A stretch of 64,000 bases of DNA from Limnanthes douglasii subsp. nivea (GCA_036936605.1 JAUPFV010000005.1:74536885-74600884), one strand, 5' to 3'. Positions 23,151-35,575 are shown, counted from the first letter of the stretch. A program made the numbers and translations. Notes: a model not told the origin generated them from the sequence alone.

Positions 23151-24555
23151 CCATGAGAGGTTCTTCCATTACAATTGAAAAAACTTAACAACTCTACACT
23201 AAATAACATAGTTTTTTTTTCTAGCTAACCTTATGTTTGTGATCATCATTTGTAGATTATCAGAATGATAATTTTATAATAATTCACCATTATTATTTTG
23301 ATAGAATTCTTAAAATTTATTTATGCAAGATTCACTTCATTATGCATATTAAATCTTTTATTTATGCAATTTTTCACAATTAACGCAAAAACTTCATATT
23401 AAACATGATCACTATGAAAATATAAATTTCCATAATACTATGTAAGATTATAAGTTTATGATTAAAAAAATTAAAATATAAGTAAAACATTAAAACATAA
23501 CAAAAAAAATGGAAAGAAAATCTCTAATTTATTTATTACCCAAAACTATTAACAACATAACACATTTAGTAATTCATTTTTTACCGAACTAACATAGTTT
23601 GGTAAAAAGCAAAAACTCAAACTAGCCTTTTTTTTTAATTTTGCGGATGTAAATAACTAGTTTTACACTTTTTAAAAATGAACTAAGTTGACATTATTTT
23701 ATAAATGAATGTTAAAATATAATTTTATAATTTTTAAACATTTCTATAAAACATTAAAAAATATTTACCATGACAGTTCAAAAATTTCAAACTTTAATCG
23801 TACAATATTTGTCCCAACTTTTAATTTCTAAATTAATTCTTTTTTTCCAAAATAATTTATATAATCTAATTTTAAAATTTAAAACTTAGGTATATAGTAT
23901 AAAATGTAGGATTTAAGATTTAAAATTTAAAATTTGAGATTTTGGATTTATAAAAAGACAAAGAAATAATTACTAGTAAAAAGTAAACTAACTAAATATT
24001 TATTCAAACTCAACTTTAATAGGTTGATAAAGCCAATGAGAACAATTTGACGCTCCAAGAAAGAAAGCCTTGAATTCAAAAACAAAAACTTCTTTTTCCT
24101 CAATGATTAATCCTCATGATAGAAGTTTGAATAGTCCTCCGCATTCAACAATGGTTGAAAAATATACTACATTATAACCGTTTCCTGAGGTTGATTCAAC
24201 AAATCAATCAATCATTGATATTTTAGATTAGGATAACCTGCACAACAACATAAAAACATAAGAATTACTGACCGCAAAGAAGCAATGATTACATGGGATG
24301 AACATTGAAGATCACTTTCCAGCATTGATCGAAAAACGTCCAAAGATTACAAAAATTGGAACCAATTAGAATCAATAGATCATTAACAACCCTCTATTCT
24401 CTTATATCTCTCCATACCAGCAACAAGATCAACTACTGAACAAGTACAATGTAACCAAAACAAGAACGTGTGCGGATGCAACCATAATTAAGAACATTGA
24501 AATCATCCATGACAAAGTTCAAGTTCAGACAAAACGATAATACAAAACCATCATA
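23151..24555. other. AT-rich stretch, no gene recognised
   Basis: Mostly A/T runs with no frame of note. The last 300 bp (about 24240-24555) are less AT-rich and may be the 5' leader or ORF1 start of the LINE that follows. Confidence 0.45.
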
Positions 24556-25375
24556 TTCAGTGAGCAAGATAAGATCAACTTACTATTTGTCTCTAAATTC
24601 ACTTTGATTACTAAATTTTCCTTTGGCATACCTAGGTTAGATCAACTACAAACTTGTATTGAAAACTTTAAATTCACTGGCCAATTCAATATTTTTCAAT
24701 CGATTATAGACACATATTAATTAAAGTAGATCAATTAGAATACGTAAAAAAAACTCTGGAAACGAAACAGATGGCACTTTGGAAACACTCTTTAAGATTT
24801 CTTAAATGGTATCTAGGATTCAATCGAAAAATTAAATCACATATAACCACTGTCTAGGTTTTGTTCCCAAGTTTACCTGAATACATGTACAACCATGATA
24901 CTATTGTACAAATAACTAAAGTCAAACAAAAACGTCTTTCTATTTGGGTACCCTAAAAAATAAGGTCAGATTCAATTGTTGTAGAACGCAAGCTAAAGAT
25001 TACAAAAAGTCACCAAACAACAAAGAAAGATTAACAACTCAAGCTAACCAACAAACACTTAACACTTTCAAAAGCCTAACTCTGAATTCATCTTACCATA
25101 TTGGAACATGGGTCCGTAAACAGCCAAGTAAAATGAAATCTATTATTGTAAAAAATACACCAAATCACCTCATTGAAAAATATTGTGTCAATCAAGATAG
25201 TAATCTTAACATTCAAGACAAAGTAGTAAAAAACTCAACAAAAACAGACCAAACATCAATAAATAGTAGTGGAAAACAAAACATTGATAATTCAGATTAC
25301 AATAGGGAAATAATAGAAAACATAACACAAAAACATATAATCAAAAGAATTAGATGCATAACTATATTCACTTGA
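24556..25375 (+). pseudogene. L1-type LINE ORF1 pseudogene
   Basis: The plus strand read through stops gives the plant LINE/DUF4283-like order: GKF-x-VFQSII near 24680, SLRFLKWYLGFNRK near 24800, then VLFPSLPEYMYN near 24860. An open frame runs 24944-25375, Lys/Asn/Thr-rich and without a visible zinc knuckle. ORF1 proteins of plant L1 elements bind the element RNA. Decayed and recognised by pattern only; the 3' open part may be ordinary ORF1 tail. Confidence 0.55.
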
Positions 25376-25729
25376 AGTTTAAAAGAACGAAATAATAGAA
25401 GCCCTTCACACTTTAGAACTAGGCAACATGTTCCATTCGTTAAATAACTTTGAAAATCTTGATTATGGTTCGAAATCCTTTATAACAACAACCAAAGGTT
25501 TCTTTCCTTTTACTTTAAATCCTAACAGGAAGGCAGAGAACACAAACAACATATATATTATCAGTAAAAAGATATGAAAGCCTAAACTCAGAACATATAA
25601 CGAACCTTTTAATGTAAATGGGATCCATATAAATGAATAATCTAGACCATATAACTCAAATTCCAAATAACAATAAAAGGTTCTTAACTAGAATGCACTA
25701 GGAATATGCAACAAATGAATAATTCATAG

Positions 25730-26350
25730 AGTCAAATATATCAAAGTTGATTTTGTTGCACTTCAAGAGCCTATGATCACTTCTGACAAACTAGGACAAG
25801 TTACAAAAACTTTAGGTTTCTATTCTGGTTGCTTTAATACCAGCAACAAAATCTGGAGAATCTGGAAGGGGGACTTTAAGATTAGAACTCGTATTAACCA
25901 TGATCAATTCTTACATTTTCTAGTTACTCGTGCTCACATTAACAATGAATTCTTTATTACAGTCATATATGCAAAATATATAAGAATTTTAAGACTTGAT
26001 TTATGGGAAAACTTAAAAGAAATCTCTACTACTAATCAAGAATGGTTAGTATTATGAGATTCTAATGGTATAACAACAGCTGGAGAACAATTGGCTTGTT
26101 CATCATTCTGCACCATAAGCATTGAAGAATTCAATGAAACAAATCTTGACTTCCAGCTTGAAGATGTAGGCTTCTCTAGCCAAGGTTTACATGGTCTAAT
26201 AATAGGATTTGGAAACGCTTGAATAGAGAATTATATAATTCTTCTTGGCGTGAATACTTTGATATCACAAGGTAAAGCATCTTGCCAAAACTGGCTCAAA
26301 TCACTCACCATTGTGCATATCCATATCCTCTTACATAAACAAGACTAAAT
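25730..26350 (+). pseudogene. LINE ORF2 endonuclease domain remnant
   Basis: The frame starting just before 25760 reads VDFVALQEPMI, the A-L-Q-E-P motif of the APE-type endonuclease, then 'FITVIYAKYIRILRLDLWE' and 'DSNGI' where G-D-F-N is expected. This domain nicks target DNA for target-primed reverse transcription. A stop at about 26055 precedes the D-x-N motif, and further frame changes follow. The open frame 25773-26057 is the best preserved part. Confidence 0.75.
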
Positions 26351-27050
26351 CATCATTCAAATTCCTTAATATGTGGAAACTTCACCAGTAGTTTACGAAA
26401 GAAATAGAATAAAATTGGACTGGAAATATCTTAGAATCTCCCATCCATGTGTTATGGTCCAAACTCAAAAGATTAAAACAAAAGTTAAAACTCTAAAACT
26501 GAGAGGTCTTTGGAAATATTTACCATGGTACAACTAATGGCTGGAAAAGAGTCGTCTTATTCGTGATCCTAGGATAAATATGAGGTCAAATATCTATAAA
26601 CATGGTATAAAAACTCTAAAAATATTAGAGACAAAATTAGATTATCTTAAGACATGGAAAAATACCTCAATATTCAAGCTAAGGAAGACATATTATGGGA
26701 GCATAAACATGCTACTTCATGGTTCAAAAATGGTGGCTGTAACACTTATTGCTTCCAAAATCATGTAAAAACAAAGGACCAACAACAGAATCCATAAAAT
26801 CTGGAATCGAGATTCCTAGATTGAAGATCAACTCTCTCTTGGAAGTTGTGTTGTATAACATTTTAAAACTAACTAACTACTTAGTCCATAACATACTCTC
26901 AGTTCAAATAGTGTGGCTGGTATAAATATTTTTAACTCTAAATTCTACTCAACCTATTGACCTATTATTTCTAAATACCATTATGAAGCTTTAATAGCCT
27001 AAATGGATATACACAACTGCAATATGATTGATCTCCAAAAAAAGACTCAT
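26351..27050 (+). pseudogene. LINE ORF2 linker between EN and RT, decayed
   Basis: Fragments such as SSFKFLNMW near 26350 fit the linker of plant L1 ORF2. The rest is broken by stops and frameshifts. A small frame at 26580-26768 is part of this linker. Confidence 0.5.
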
Positions 27051-28230
27051 TAAGTACTTGGACAGATTTCAGGCCCATTAGTCTTTGCACTATTCTTAAT
27101 AAATTTTATCTAAAATAATAAATACCAGGCTTGCAACTATACTTCCTAAAATCATATCAGAAGAACAAGGGGTGGGTAATTGACATGAACATTCATGAGA
27201 ACATCTTAATTACATATGAAATATCTCATGATCTAGCCAAGAAAACCAAAGAAGGCAATGTAATCTATAAGCTTGATATGGCTAAAGTTTTTGACATAAT
27301 TTCATTTTGTTTTATCATTAAGATAATATAATTTTCTGGTTTCAGTAACCAATTCACTGACCTTATCAAAAAGGCATTGATCCTTTTCACTTATCTATTA
27401 TCCTAAATGGTTCTATTTTTGGATAGTTTAACTCCACAAATGGTGTAAAAAAAGGGTGATTATTTGTCACCCAACATTTTTATCATTACCAAAGAATACT
27501 TGATAATAGGTATACAAAACCTATTTTAAGAAAATACTATCACGAGGTATCATTCAAAAAGCCCAATTATACCATGCCTTGCCCTCACAGATGATTTAAC
27601 CATCTTCATGAATGGCTCCTCAAACAATGTAAAACAACTCGGTGACTTCTTGAATCATTATCAAAATATTTATGTTCAATTTATCAACAAAAACAAAACA
27701 ACTTTCATATATCCAATAACTATTTCTACAAGTAGGTTCAATACAACTGAATCACTTATTGGCTTCAAGAACAACTATCGGCCTATTAAATATCTAGACA
27801 ACACAATTCACCCAAGTAACAAAGTGTATTACTTTGATGAACTCGGCTATAAATAAGAAACAAAATCATGGAATGGGATATCAAAACTTTATAATATGGA
27901 TCCATAATGATTCTGATTCGATATGTCCTTATGAGAATTCTTACATACAATGTCCAAGGTTACAATATTCTCAAAACTGTCATAAATATAATCTATAGAT
28001 TTTTTTAATAAATTCCTCTTGGGCACTAAGGAAAACAACAATTTCATAATATGGTATAAATGGACTAACCTATGTAAATCATTTGAGGAAGAGGGTTTAA
28101 ATTTAAAAAAAGATAAAAGGATATACAAAATTATTTATCCTGTAAACTATGGTTAAGATTTAGAGATAACCAAAATTTATGGTCGAGATTGATGCACTCT
28201 ATCTACTTCACTAATAAGCATCTTTTATAG
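27051..28230 (+). pseudogene. LINE ORF2 reverse transcriptase remnant
   Basis: The plus strand holds RT blocks in order: DFRPISLC near 27070, 'IHENILITYEISHDLAKK' at 27190-27250, and KLDMAKVFD near 27270 (usual K-L-D-M-x-K-A-Y-D). Near 27585-27610 A-L-T-D-D stands where A-F-A-D-D is expected. Later come the INKKQNHGMG-like thumb piece and FEEEGLNLKKDKR near 28090. The enzyme would copy LINE RNA at the nicked target. The Ala-to-Thr change beside the catalytic Asp pair and many frame breaks show loss of function. Confidence 0.8.
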
Positions 28231-29560
28231 GATCACATCAAAGTTTAAGACTCTAAAATATAGAAACAAATGCTTAACATTAGAGAAACTACTCAAGCTC
28301 TCATTTAATGGAATGTGGGCAAGATGAATATTGATTTCTAGCTTGAGAAATTGAGTCATACCCATCCTCTTATTAGGCTTCCAGATGATAATACAAATAA
28401 CAAGTACAATGGTGAGACAATTCATCAATTTTATGACACTTGGAACTTAGACAAACTTAAGGCTAATGTTATTCATTCACATATTGATAGAATTGTCAGA
28501 TTAAATTTACATGATGACAAAGCTGATATTAACAAATGAAAGGCTTCTTTCACTGATTGTTGTAACACCAAGGACATCTTGGAAAACATCAGAACAAAAG
28601 ATACTTAATATATTCTATTAAAAAATCTTGAATTATATCACTCTAAAGAACTGCTCCTTCACTCTTTGGAGATTTCTTAATGGTATAATATCAGTAGACA
28701 TTATACTTCAAAATAAAAATTTCAGCACAACTTCAAAATGTCAATTTTACAACAATATAGAATCCATAAACCATCTCTTTGTTCAATGTCAAACTACATG
28801 GGAAGTATGACAATACTTCACATGTCTTTGTAGCATTTTAATTGGAAAACACATGACTCAACATCATATAGTTAACAACTGGTTTTTATCGACCAATAAA
28901 AAAAACATATAAAAACCATTTTACTACCAATTATATGTTCATCCCATTGGTCTGCCAGAAACAAATGAAAATACAAAAAAACCTTCCTATTTCAACCACC
29001 AATATTAAGGAAAATATATAATCCATAATATTTAAAATTGGATTGTAAATTGGATTGTGCTAATCTTATCTAAAAAATGTATTTAAGGGGATTTAAAAAC
29101 AACGCACGGCCTTGGTTGCTTTCATAACTGCACTAACACTATGAAAGCCTTTCATGTCAAATGGACTCCTGCTTTAGACAACATACTCAAATTAAACACT
29201 GATGGTCATATGTACATAATGATGAATCAATTGGTGGTCTTCTAATCAGATGCTCTCAATGAGACATTATTATATGTAGATAGACATTAGAACAGACTCA
29301 AGAATCCTATTTGAAACTCTAGCTAATGCCAAGCCCCCCTTGGTACCTATCCCCAATCATCAATGTGGCAGAATATTAATTGTTTCAACAATCATAAAAA
29401 AAACACGTTTATAAAGAGTAAAATAATATTGTAGATTGGATTGCGAAATGAACCTTAAAATGCAAGACCAATTGCAACATTATTCTAAGTCAGGTCTCTG
29501 CTCAACTAAGAACTATCTTATTTTTTGGAAAGCCTGGGTATGGGTTATTTACGACTAGAA
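28231..29560 (+). pseudogene. LINE ORF2 C-terminus: zf-RVT and RNase H remnants
   Basis: At 28628-28870 a frame shows the zinc-binding RT C-terminal region (FYNNIESINHLFVQCQTTWEV). Near 29155-29260 the pattern VKWTPALDNILKLNTDG marks the start of the plant L1 RNase H domain. Its later part runs in broken frames to about 29560. No poly-A tail or target duplication could be fixed. Confidence 0.72.
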
Positions 29561-30720
29561 AATAGGAAGATAATTAACTAAATAAGTTAGCAATTTTCAA
29601 GTAGGTACATTACCTAACTTCTATTGCAACTTCTGGACAAATGCTTTTTCAAGATCATATTCACATATCTTCATTGGAAATTCTGGAAATCACACTCCAC
29701 CCGTCATTCAACATAAAATTCAAAACATTAACATCAATATATCTTGAGACAAGATGAATAATTTAAACATGAAGAGCAACTGAATGCTCTTATCTCATTT
29801 TTAGGCCCATGTAAAGGTTGTGACTCAATTTATTTTGCAAACGAGTTCCATAAACTAACTCAATCTACTGACAGAGTTCAAGGAAACAAGAGTTTCTCAA
29901 ATCTCCAACATAATCCAAGGACAAAGAAAACATTTAAATACTTAAAGTCGAGTAATCGTTTTTCTAGCATCAAAACTTCTCCATAAAAGAAGGGAAGCTC
30001 TCACTAAACAAAATCCGTAAATGAAATTTCTGACGCCAACAAAAAATTAAATTTTCAATATTCACGCCTCTAAACCAAATTATGCCCAATATTTTTTATT
30101 CCAAAAGTCTATTAAGCTTATTTCATTCAATAGATTTTTGTGCTTGAAACAACATAAAATAAAAAATATATTTATTAATAATTTAAAAAATTATATGCTA
30201 AATAAATTTTTTGTTTATATTGCCCATCATGTTGGGATGACATTAGGTAATATATACGTATAGATTCTGCCATAATTTTTAAAAAAATTAATATAATTTA
30301 TATTTTATTATCTAGTTTATTTTATTATTATTTTCCACACTTAAAACGTATTTTGTTTGCGAGTATATTAATTTTTAAATTTAAATACGACTATAAAATT
30401 TAAGTATCTAAATCAAAATATAATTTAAACTTTAACCAGACAATCATTTATTTTATCCACGTTGAATTGTTTCTTTTAAATAATAATAATAATTAAAAAA
30501 GACGGGTAGTTTCACCCTATTCGATATATTAGTAATTAAATATTGTATATTCAAAATTTTATTTATTTCTTTTTAAGATATTATATATATATATATATAT
30601 ATATCATTTAATAGATTGTTTAATGTAAAATTAATTTTTAAAAAATTAGTTTAAACCTAAAAATAATATATTTGATGGGACAATATTTGAGTAAAGATAT
30701 TTATAATGTAGTTTTTAATT
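29561..30720. other. AT-rich stretch, no gene recognised
   Basis: The first 500 bp may be LINE 3' flank. From 30130 on it is A/T runs with an (AT)n microsatellite at about 30580-30604. Confidence 0.5.
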
Positions 30721-32011
30721 TTTTCAATTCGGTGTGTAAGATTTATTTTGGAACTTCACCTTCATCACCCTTTAAAAGACATTGCTAACTTGCCGTAAAT
30801 TCCATGATAAATGCTTGTTGCAACACCATGTACATGATTATCTCCAAGATTTTGACTAACATAATCAAAGATCTATTTTTCTCATATGAGAATAGACGTT
30901 CGCTTTTTTAATGAACATTTCTTGCAACATATTTCTTTCCTAAGAACTCTCCGGGCGTTACCACATCAACTGGAAAGACAAGAGGTTCTCTCTAAAAACA
31001 GATCTTATGAAAGCCTTTGAAAACGTCCATTGACACCTTATTTTTTACATCCTTGTTGGCATAAAATTTGCGAATATGATGAACTCTTGGATTATCCATT
31101 ATATTGTCACCCCTTCTTACAATATTAACATAAACAGTGACCATAATGAGAATTTTAACGGTACGAAGGACCCCATACAAGGTGACCTCTTTTTCTTTGT
31201 CTCCTCGCAATGCAAGTATTTTTCATTATTCTTAAAGCGAAGAGTTGTGAAAGAAAGTTCAAATTCTACTTGAAGTATCAAAAACTAAAAATAATCAACC
31301 TATGTTAGTCGATGACTTAATGATTTTTTGTCACCAAAATCTTAATTCCTTCCATCTTATAAAAGAGGATCTCTAAAAACAATTGAAATTTTTTGTTCTC
31401 GGGCCTCCAAGTCATTCCACTCAAAATTCAAATATTCCTCTTAGGCGTCAATCCCACCCTCCAGAATAATGTCATCAATATATTAGGCTACAAGGTCGGC
31501 TCTCTCCTAGTAAATTATTGGGAATTCCCTCTACTCACTAACCGATTTTTCTACATAGATTGACATCCCCTCAAAATATCCTTCAAGTATTGGTTTTTAG
31601 ACCTCCAAACACCTTTCCAAGTACGAGCATGCTCCAGCTCATCAAGTCTTTTCTCTTTGTGGGTCAAGTATATTGGTTCTTAATCTTTATCCTTTCTTAT
31701 AAGGTCTTCAAAAAGCTTTCATAATCCATCATACGTTTTCTCTGGTCTGGCTATGAGATGAAGGTTTTAAGGGCTATGGTGGTTTGGTCTACTGGAAATT
31801 TTCCCATGATAGAGGAAAAATATAGGATTCTAGACCTAAAAATCTAAAATCATGCGGTTGTCATAAAACATATGTGGTCATTAATAAGTAAAAACAACAA
31901 CTCAATCTGGTGCAACTAGATTAGAGTCGTAAAAACAATTCAACATTTAGATCTTGACTTCACTCACACTTGGACTTTGAGGAAAATTATACGATCGACA
32001 ATATGGAAGAT
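30721..32011 (+). pseudogene. Second L1 LINE, RT part (before TRIM-3)
   Basis: Plus-strand RT blocks: 'YMIISKILTNIIKDL' near 30840, 'KTRGSL' near 30970, a frame at 31076-31273 with NENFNGTKDPIQGDLFFFV (usual G-x-x-Q-G-D-P-L-S-P), then LVDDLMIFCH at about 31305 (the Y-A-D-D region). There follow LQLIKSFLFVGQVYWF near 31640 and 'IIRFLWSGYEMK' near 31730. The last block, 'HTWTLRKIIRST' near 31970-32005, runs straight into TRIM-3 and resumes at 33656. Stops and substitutions in QGDPLSP and Y-A-D-D mark a dead copy. Confidence 0.78.
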
Positions 32012-32345
32012 TGATATCACAACAAAATATTAGCAAGAAGGAATGATAAACATCAACAATGATGATAGATAAACATAACCCTAAACTCATAGGGAAACCT
32101 GAAATGAATAGTTTAATAAAATATTTGATTTTTATTCAATACAACTAATCTCAAAAGTAAGGTTTGATGCGCCTTAAATAGGAATCACTCCAATCCTTAA
32201 TACAAAATAAGGAAATAAAACAAATATGATAAAATAAAATCCTATCAAATTTGAATATAATCAAATTTGATTTGATATTTTAAATAAACCATTAAAATAT
32301 TAAAATTAAATTAAACATATTTTTTAGGAATTCTAAGCTACATCA
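32012..32345 (-). repeat. TRIM-3 3' LTR
   Basis: A 334-bp LTR, clearly diverged from its partner, so the insertion is not recent. Confidence 0.83.
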
Positions 32346-32499
32346 TGCTCTTATTGATGGAAATAATTCGCCATCTTTTCTATTTCAACATAGTTGGATC
32401 TGCTTCAGAGCCACCAAACTTTAATAGCTTAACTGCGACCATCAGGCAATTCCTTAAGAATCCTTTATACACAAACAACAAATTCTATATGTAGCATTT

Positions 32500-32877
32500 T
32501 AGAAAACACTAATATTCTTTCTTTAAACATTTCACCAAACATTTTTTATGCATAATCGATCAACCCCATTTCAACACATAGACGAATAATGCAGTTTAAA
32601 GTAATAGTGCTTAATGCTAACCCCTGATTTTGCATCTTCATAACCATATTGACAGCTTCACTCAACTTACGAATTTCTAAAAACACAAATACAACTTCCT
32701 CGTAAAACCTATGTCGGTTGTACGTTTGAGGTAATGTTGACCAACTAATCAAGTTTCTTTCACGCATATTGTGGAACAATCTACTTGTATTATCAAAAAC
32801 TTGAAATTTGAGTAAGTATTTAACATGGTGTTGTTAAGAAACATATCAGTTTTAAAACCCTGACAATGTAGTTTCTT
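32500..32877 (-). pseudogene. Captured, possibly chimeric PPR gene fragment
   Basis: On the minus strand from 32877 the reading starts [16 protein letters not shown], shifts frame near 32800, and goes on with [15 protein letters not shown]. That is the PLS-class plant PPR pattern ([14 protein letters not shown]). After about 32665 it changes to [19 protein letters not shown] and EMGLIDYA, stop, KMFGEM, which looks like a P-class PPR repeat. PPR proteins bind organelle RNA. Only about 2-3 repeats remain, with one frameshift and stops (one at about 32548). Position and orientation inside TRIM-3 indicate capture by the retroelement. The two-gene origin is inferred from repeat type and needs a search. 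Confidence 0.7.
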
Positions 32878-32967
32878 AAAGAAAAAACAAATCTATACCA
32901 ACAACAACCATTAACGAGATACCATGATAAATTTCTTTAGTAAATTCTCAAAACAAATTATTTTCAC

Positions 32968-33302
32968 CTATACCAAAAGGTAGATCACGAATAACATCAG
33001 TAGCAAAATAATACTTTTGTGCTCCTCCGTGAGACATCTGATAACCAGATCGTTACTAGTTAGAACCTTGAAGGAGTTTATGGTTAAGAAGACTAGTTCT
33101 CTAAACACAAAAATATCACATCTAATCTGATTGAAAATCGATCTATTCCTGTGATATTGATGATCACGACGAGTTCTTTCTTTTGCATCCTTAGACTTTT
33201 TCACCATGAAATAATCATCATCGTAGTCATCGTATATGGGTTCGTCAAATATAACTTTTTTGGAAGCATGATTGATCATGTATCCACGTAATATGACATC
33301 AC
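32968..33302 (-). pseudogene. TRIM-3 leader / gypsy-like coding remnant
   Basis: A minus-strand open frame reaching from the 5' LTR edge to 32968 encodes an acidic patch (DEPIYDDYDDDYF) and a basic patch (KERTRRDHQYHRN). The acidic 'PIYDDY' pattern recalls the linker between gag and protease of plant gypsy elements. No catalytic motif is present. It could equally be non-functional leader sequence that happens to be open. Confidence 0.4.
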
Positions 33303-33314
33303 TCTCTGATACCA
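33303..33314 (-). promoter_or_regulatory. TRIM-3 primer binding site
   Basis: TCTCTGATACCA, 11 of 12 matches to the complement of TGGTATCAGAGC, 2 nt from the right LTR. Confidence 0.8.
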
Positions 33315-33316
33315 AA

Positions 33317-33655
33317 TGATGACGCATTGAAATATCAGCAAGATTGAATTATAAACATCAACAAGGGTGATGGATAAACGTAACCCCAAAACTACTAGGA
33401 AAACACAAACTTAAAATTTTAATAAAATATTTGATTTTTATTTCAACAAAGCTAATCCCAAAAGTAGGGTTTGAGGCACTTTGAATATGAATCTCTCAAA
33501 TCTCTAATAAAAATAATGAAACAAAATAAATGTAATAAAATAAAATAGTAACAAATATGAATATTATCATCTTCGATTTAGTTTTTTAAATAAATCCTTA
33601 AAATATAAAAGGAAAATAAAATTGAAACATGTTTTTTTACTTCTCAGCAACATCA
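33317..33655 (-). repeat. TRIM-3 5' LTR
   Basis: A 339-bp LTR beginning TGATGACGC and ending CAACATCA. The downstream target copy is AGGAT. Confidence 0.83.
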
Positions 33656-34640
33656 AGGATACTTCGTTCTGATACGTCCCTTGACTTCTTTCTATCTCTC
33701 CGGTAACTCATTATAGGCAAGGTATAATACATGAAACAAGGCTTGTAAATAATCTAAAGGTTTCAGACATCATTCAAGATGGTCTCTCGAACTGACTATC
33801 ACAATTTATATCCAAGCGTGATAGAAATTACAGCAGTGTCCAAGCTATTAACAACCTTATTCTCTCTCTCTCCCTCCTTCCAACATTAACTACAACGACG
33901 TTTATTATTGGATCGACAGGAGCGGAAAAAAAAAAGGTTCATAATCAAAGACACATACAACGTTATTTAAAGGACCAACCCTTGTTTCGAGTGGGCATGG
34001 TTAGTATGATATAAATACGTTTTTCATCGTCATTTCTTTATTCTATGGCTTACTATCCATGACAAATTGTCTACTCGAGAAAAACTTATTAGTTGGGGTT
34101 TAAATTTATCTCTGAATTGTGTCATTTGCAACTCTGATTCGGAAACCATCAATCATATCCTCAATGAATGTAGCTTCACCCATAGCATCTGGAACTCTAC
34201 CAAATCCAAGCACAGATACTTTAAATTTCATTAATTGGTTTTCTTGGATTAGAGACGCATCAAACTTGTCATTCTCTCAAAACCGACATATTTTGTGTTC
34301 TTGTTTTGGCACGGTAGCATAATGTAAGAATGTTGGTTTCTCTCATGTCCTTGCTTTTGCGGTATGAGATTGTATGCTTTAAGAGTTTAGTTTCATGCTC
34401 TTTGGTACCAAAGTAGACTGACCAATGTAATCTCTAACCGAATTCTAATTTATTATTGTTATTTGTGTTGTATGCCGCTACTTAGTTCTCTTATCTTATT
34501 GTTGTGTAGATGTTCGTTGGCTATTTGTTCCGATTACGTTTTTCGCATTCTGACGATTTTGGTCATTTTATTTTTATTTTGACCTCGTTTAATTTATATT
34601 TTGTATATGAGTGTTCACTCAAATTTGGAGTGTTTATCTC
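33656..34640 (+). pseudogene. Second L1 LINE, zf-RVT part (after TRIM-3)
   Basis: This resumes LINE 2 after TRIM-3. Plus-strand frames read 'YYWIDRSGKKKRF' near 33910, then 'WLTIHDKLSTREKLISWG' at about 34045-34100, then CVICNSDSETINHILNECSF with the C-x-x-C...H-x-x-x-x-C spacing of the LINE zinc-binding C-terminal domain. Frame changes occur near 34110-34330. A TTTGTATATGAG-type AT-rich tail near 34595 may be its 3' UTR. Confidence 0.75.
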
Positions 34641-35575
34641 TCTTAGAACCATATTTTAAAACTCAAATCGTTTTTTTTTAGTATACCTCAAACATATGGA
34701 GAATAGTTTCTTTTCGAAAGAAAGTTAAAATAATTACTAAACAACAAAAACAACAAAAAAATAATAATTAAGAAACTAATTTCAACCGTTGAAATTTAAT
34801 TCAAAACAAAATAAAAAAGATTCTGAAAATGAGTATACAAACACAGGACGATGTCTAAGTCTGTATCAGAGGTCTGCTTTTCGTTTGATGTGTTTTGATC
34901 GACGAAGACGACAAACCAGCTAGCATATGGAAAGCGATGGGTAGAGCCCCTCATTAAATGTTCGTAGTCTTTTTAACCCAAGAAGAAGTACAAATCAATT
35001 CTCGGTACAAACCAAACCGGAATGTATGGTTTGTAAGCCGATGTTTGGAATTGGAGACATCGAATCTTCTTTAACAAATATTACTTTAATATATTTAGTA
35101 AACTGATCTATTAATTTGAAATTTATACATCTTTAGAGTTAGTGGAAATGAATAGATGATATATTTAGTATCTTTAGGAGAAATGATGTATACGAGTTTT
35201 TCGAGAGAAAAAATTCACACAACACTTATATTATTTGTCACATTATGGAATCTTGAAGCAATTGGTTCTAGGAAGATCTTTTAGACTAAGTTGTATTTTG
35301 AAGCAGAGGAGATTGGTCCATGAGATGTAGCTGATGAGAAGAAACTTTTTGCTCAGCCATGTTTGCTTGGTGTTATTAAAGTTCATCAAAATTTATGAAG
35401 TCTGCTTATTTAGAGTGGAGGAAGATTTAACATTTGTATGCCCTTCTCTCCTTTTAGGAAGGAAGTTTAAATTTTCAGATCCTTCTCTTCCTTGTATTTA
35501 GTGACCTGTTTAGTAGTGGGTTCCTATTGTTATACTTTTTAGTTTGGTTATTGGCTCATTATTTTTGTTACCTCA
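34641..35575. other. Unassigned stretch before an A-tract
   Basis: A GC-richer patch at 34850-35060 and a possible transcript-like 3' end at 35230-35575 are not identifiable. The stretch 35230-35575 is followed directly by A(14), as a retroposed copy would be. Confidence 0.35.

Larger units (their letters stand above)
32012..33655 (-). mobile_element. TRIM-3, small LTR element carrying PPR gene pieces
   Basis: Two LTRs (32012-32345 and 33317-33655) with TGAT...CATCA ends flank 971 bp. A 5-base target copy lies on each side (AAGAT / AGGAT, one mismatch). The primer-site complement TCTCTGATACCA (33303-33314; 11 of 12 match) beside the right LTR sets minus orientation. The LTRs are distant relatives of those of TRIM-2, with the same end motifs and the shared block 'AATAAAATATTTGATTTTTA' within this pair. 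The interior has no gag or pol enzyme but carries PPR-like fragments in the same orientation. It is inserted in LINE 2. Confidence 0.85.

Noticed and set aside
25463..25666. Hydrophobic minus-strand frame (67 codons)
   Set aside because: It is antisense to the LINE ORF2 start region and has no family pattern.
34850..35060. GC-richer patch as a host gene 5' end
   Set aside because: No start codon context, splice pattern or protein similarity could be supported.
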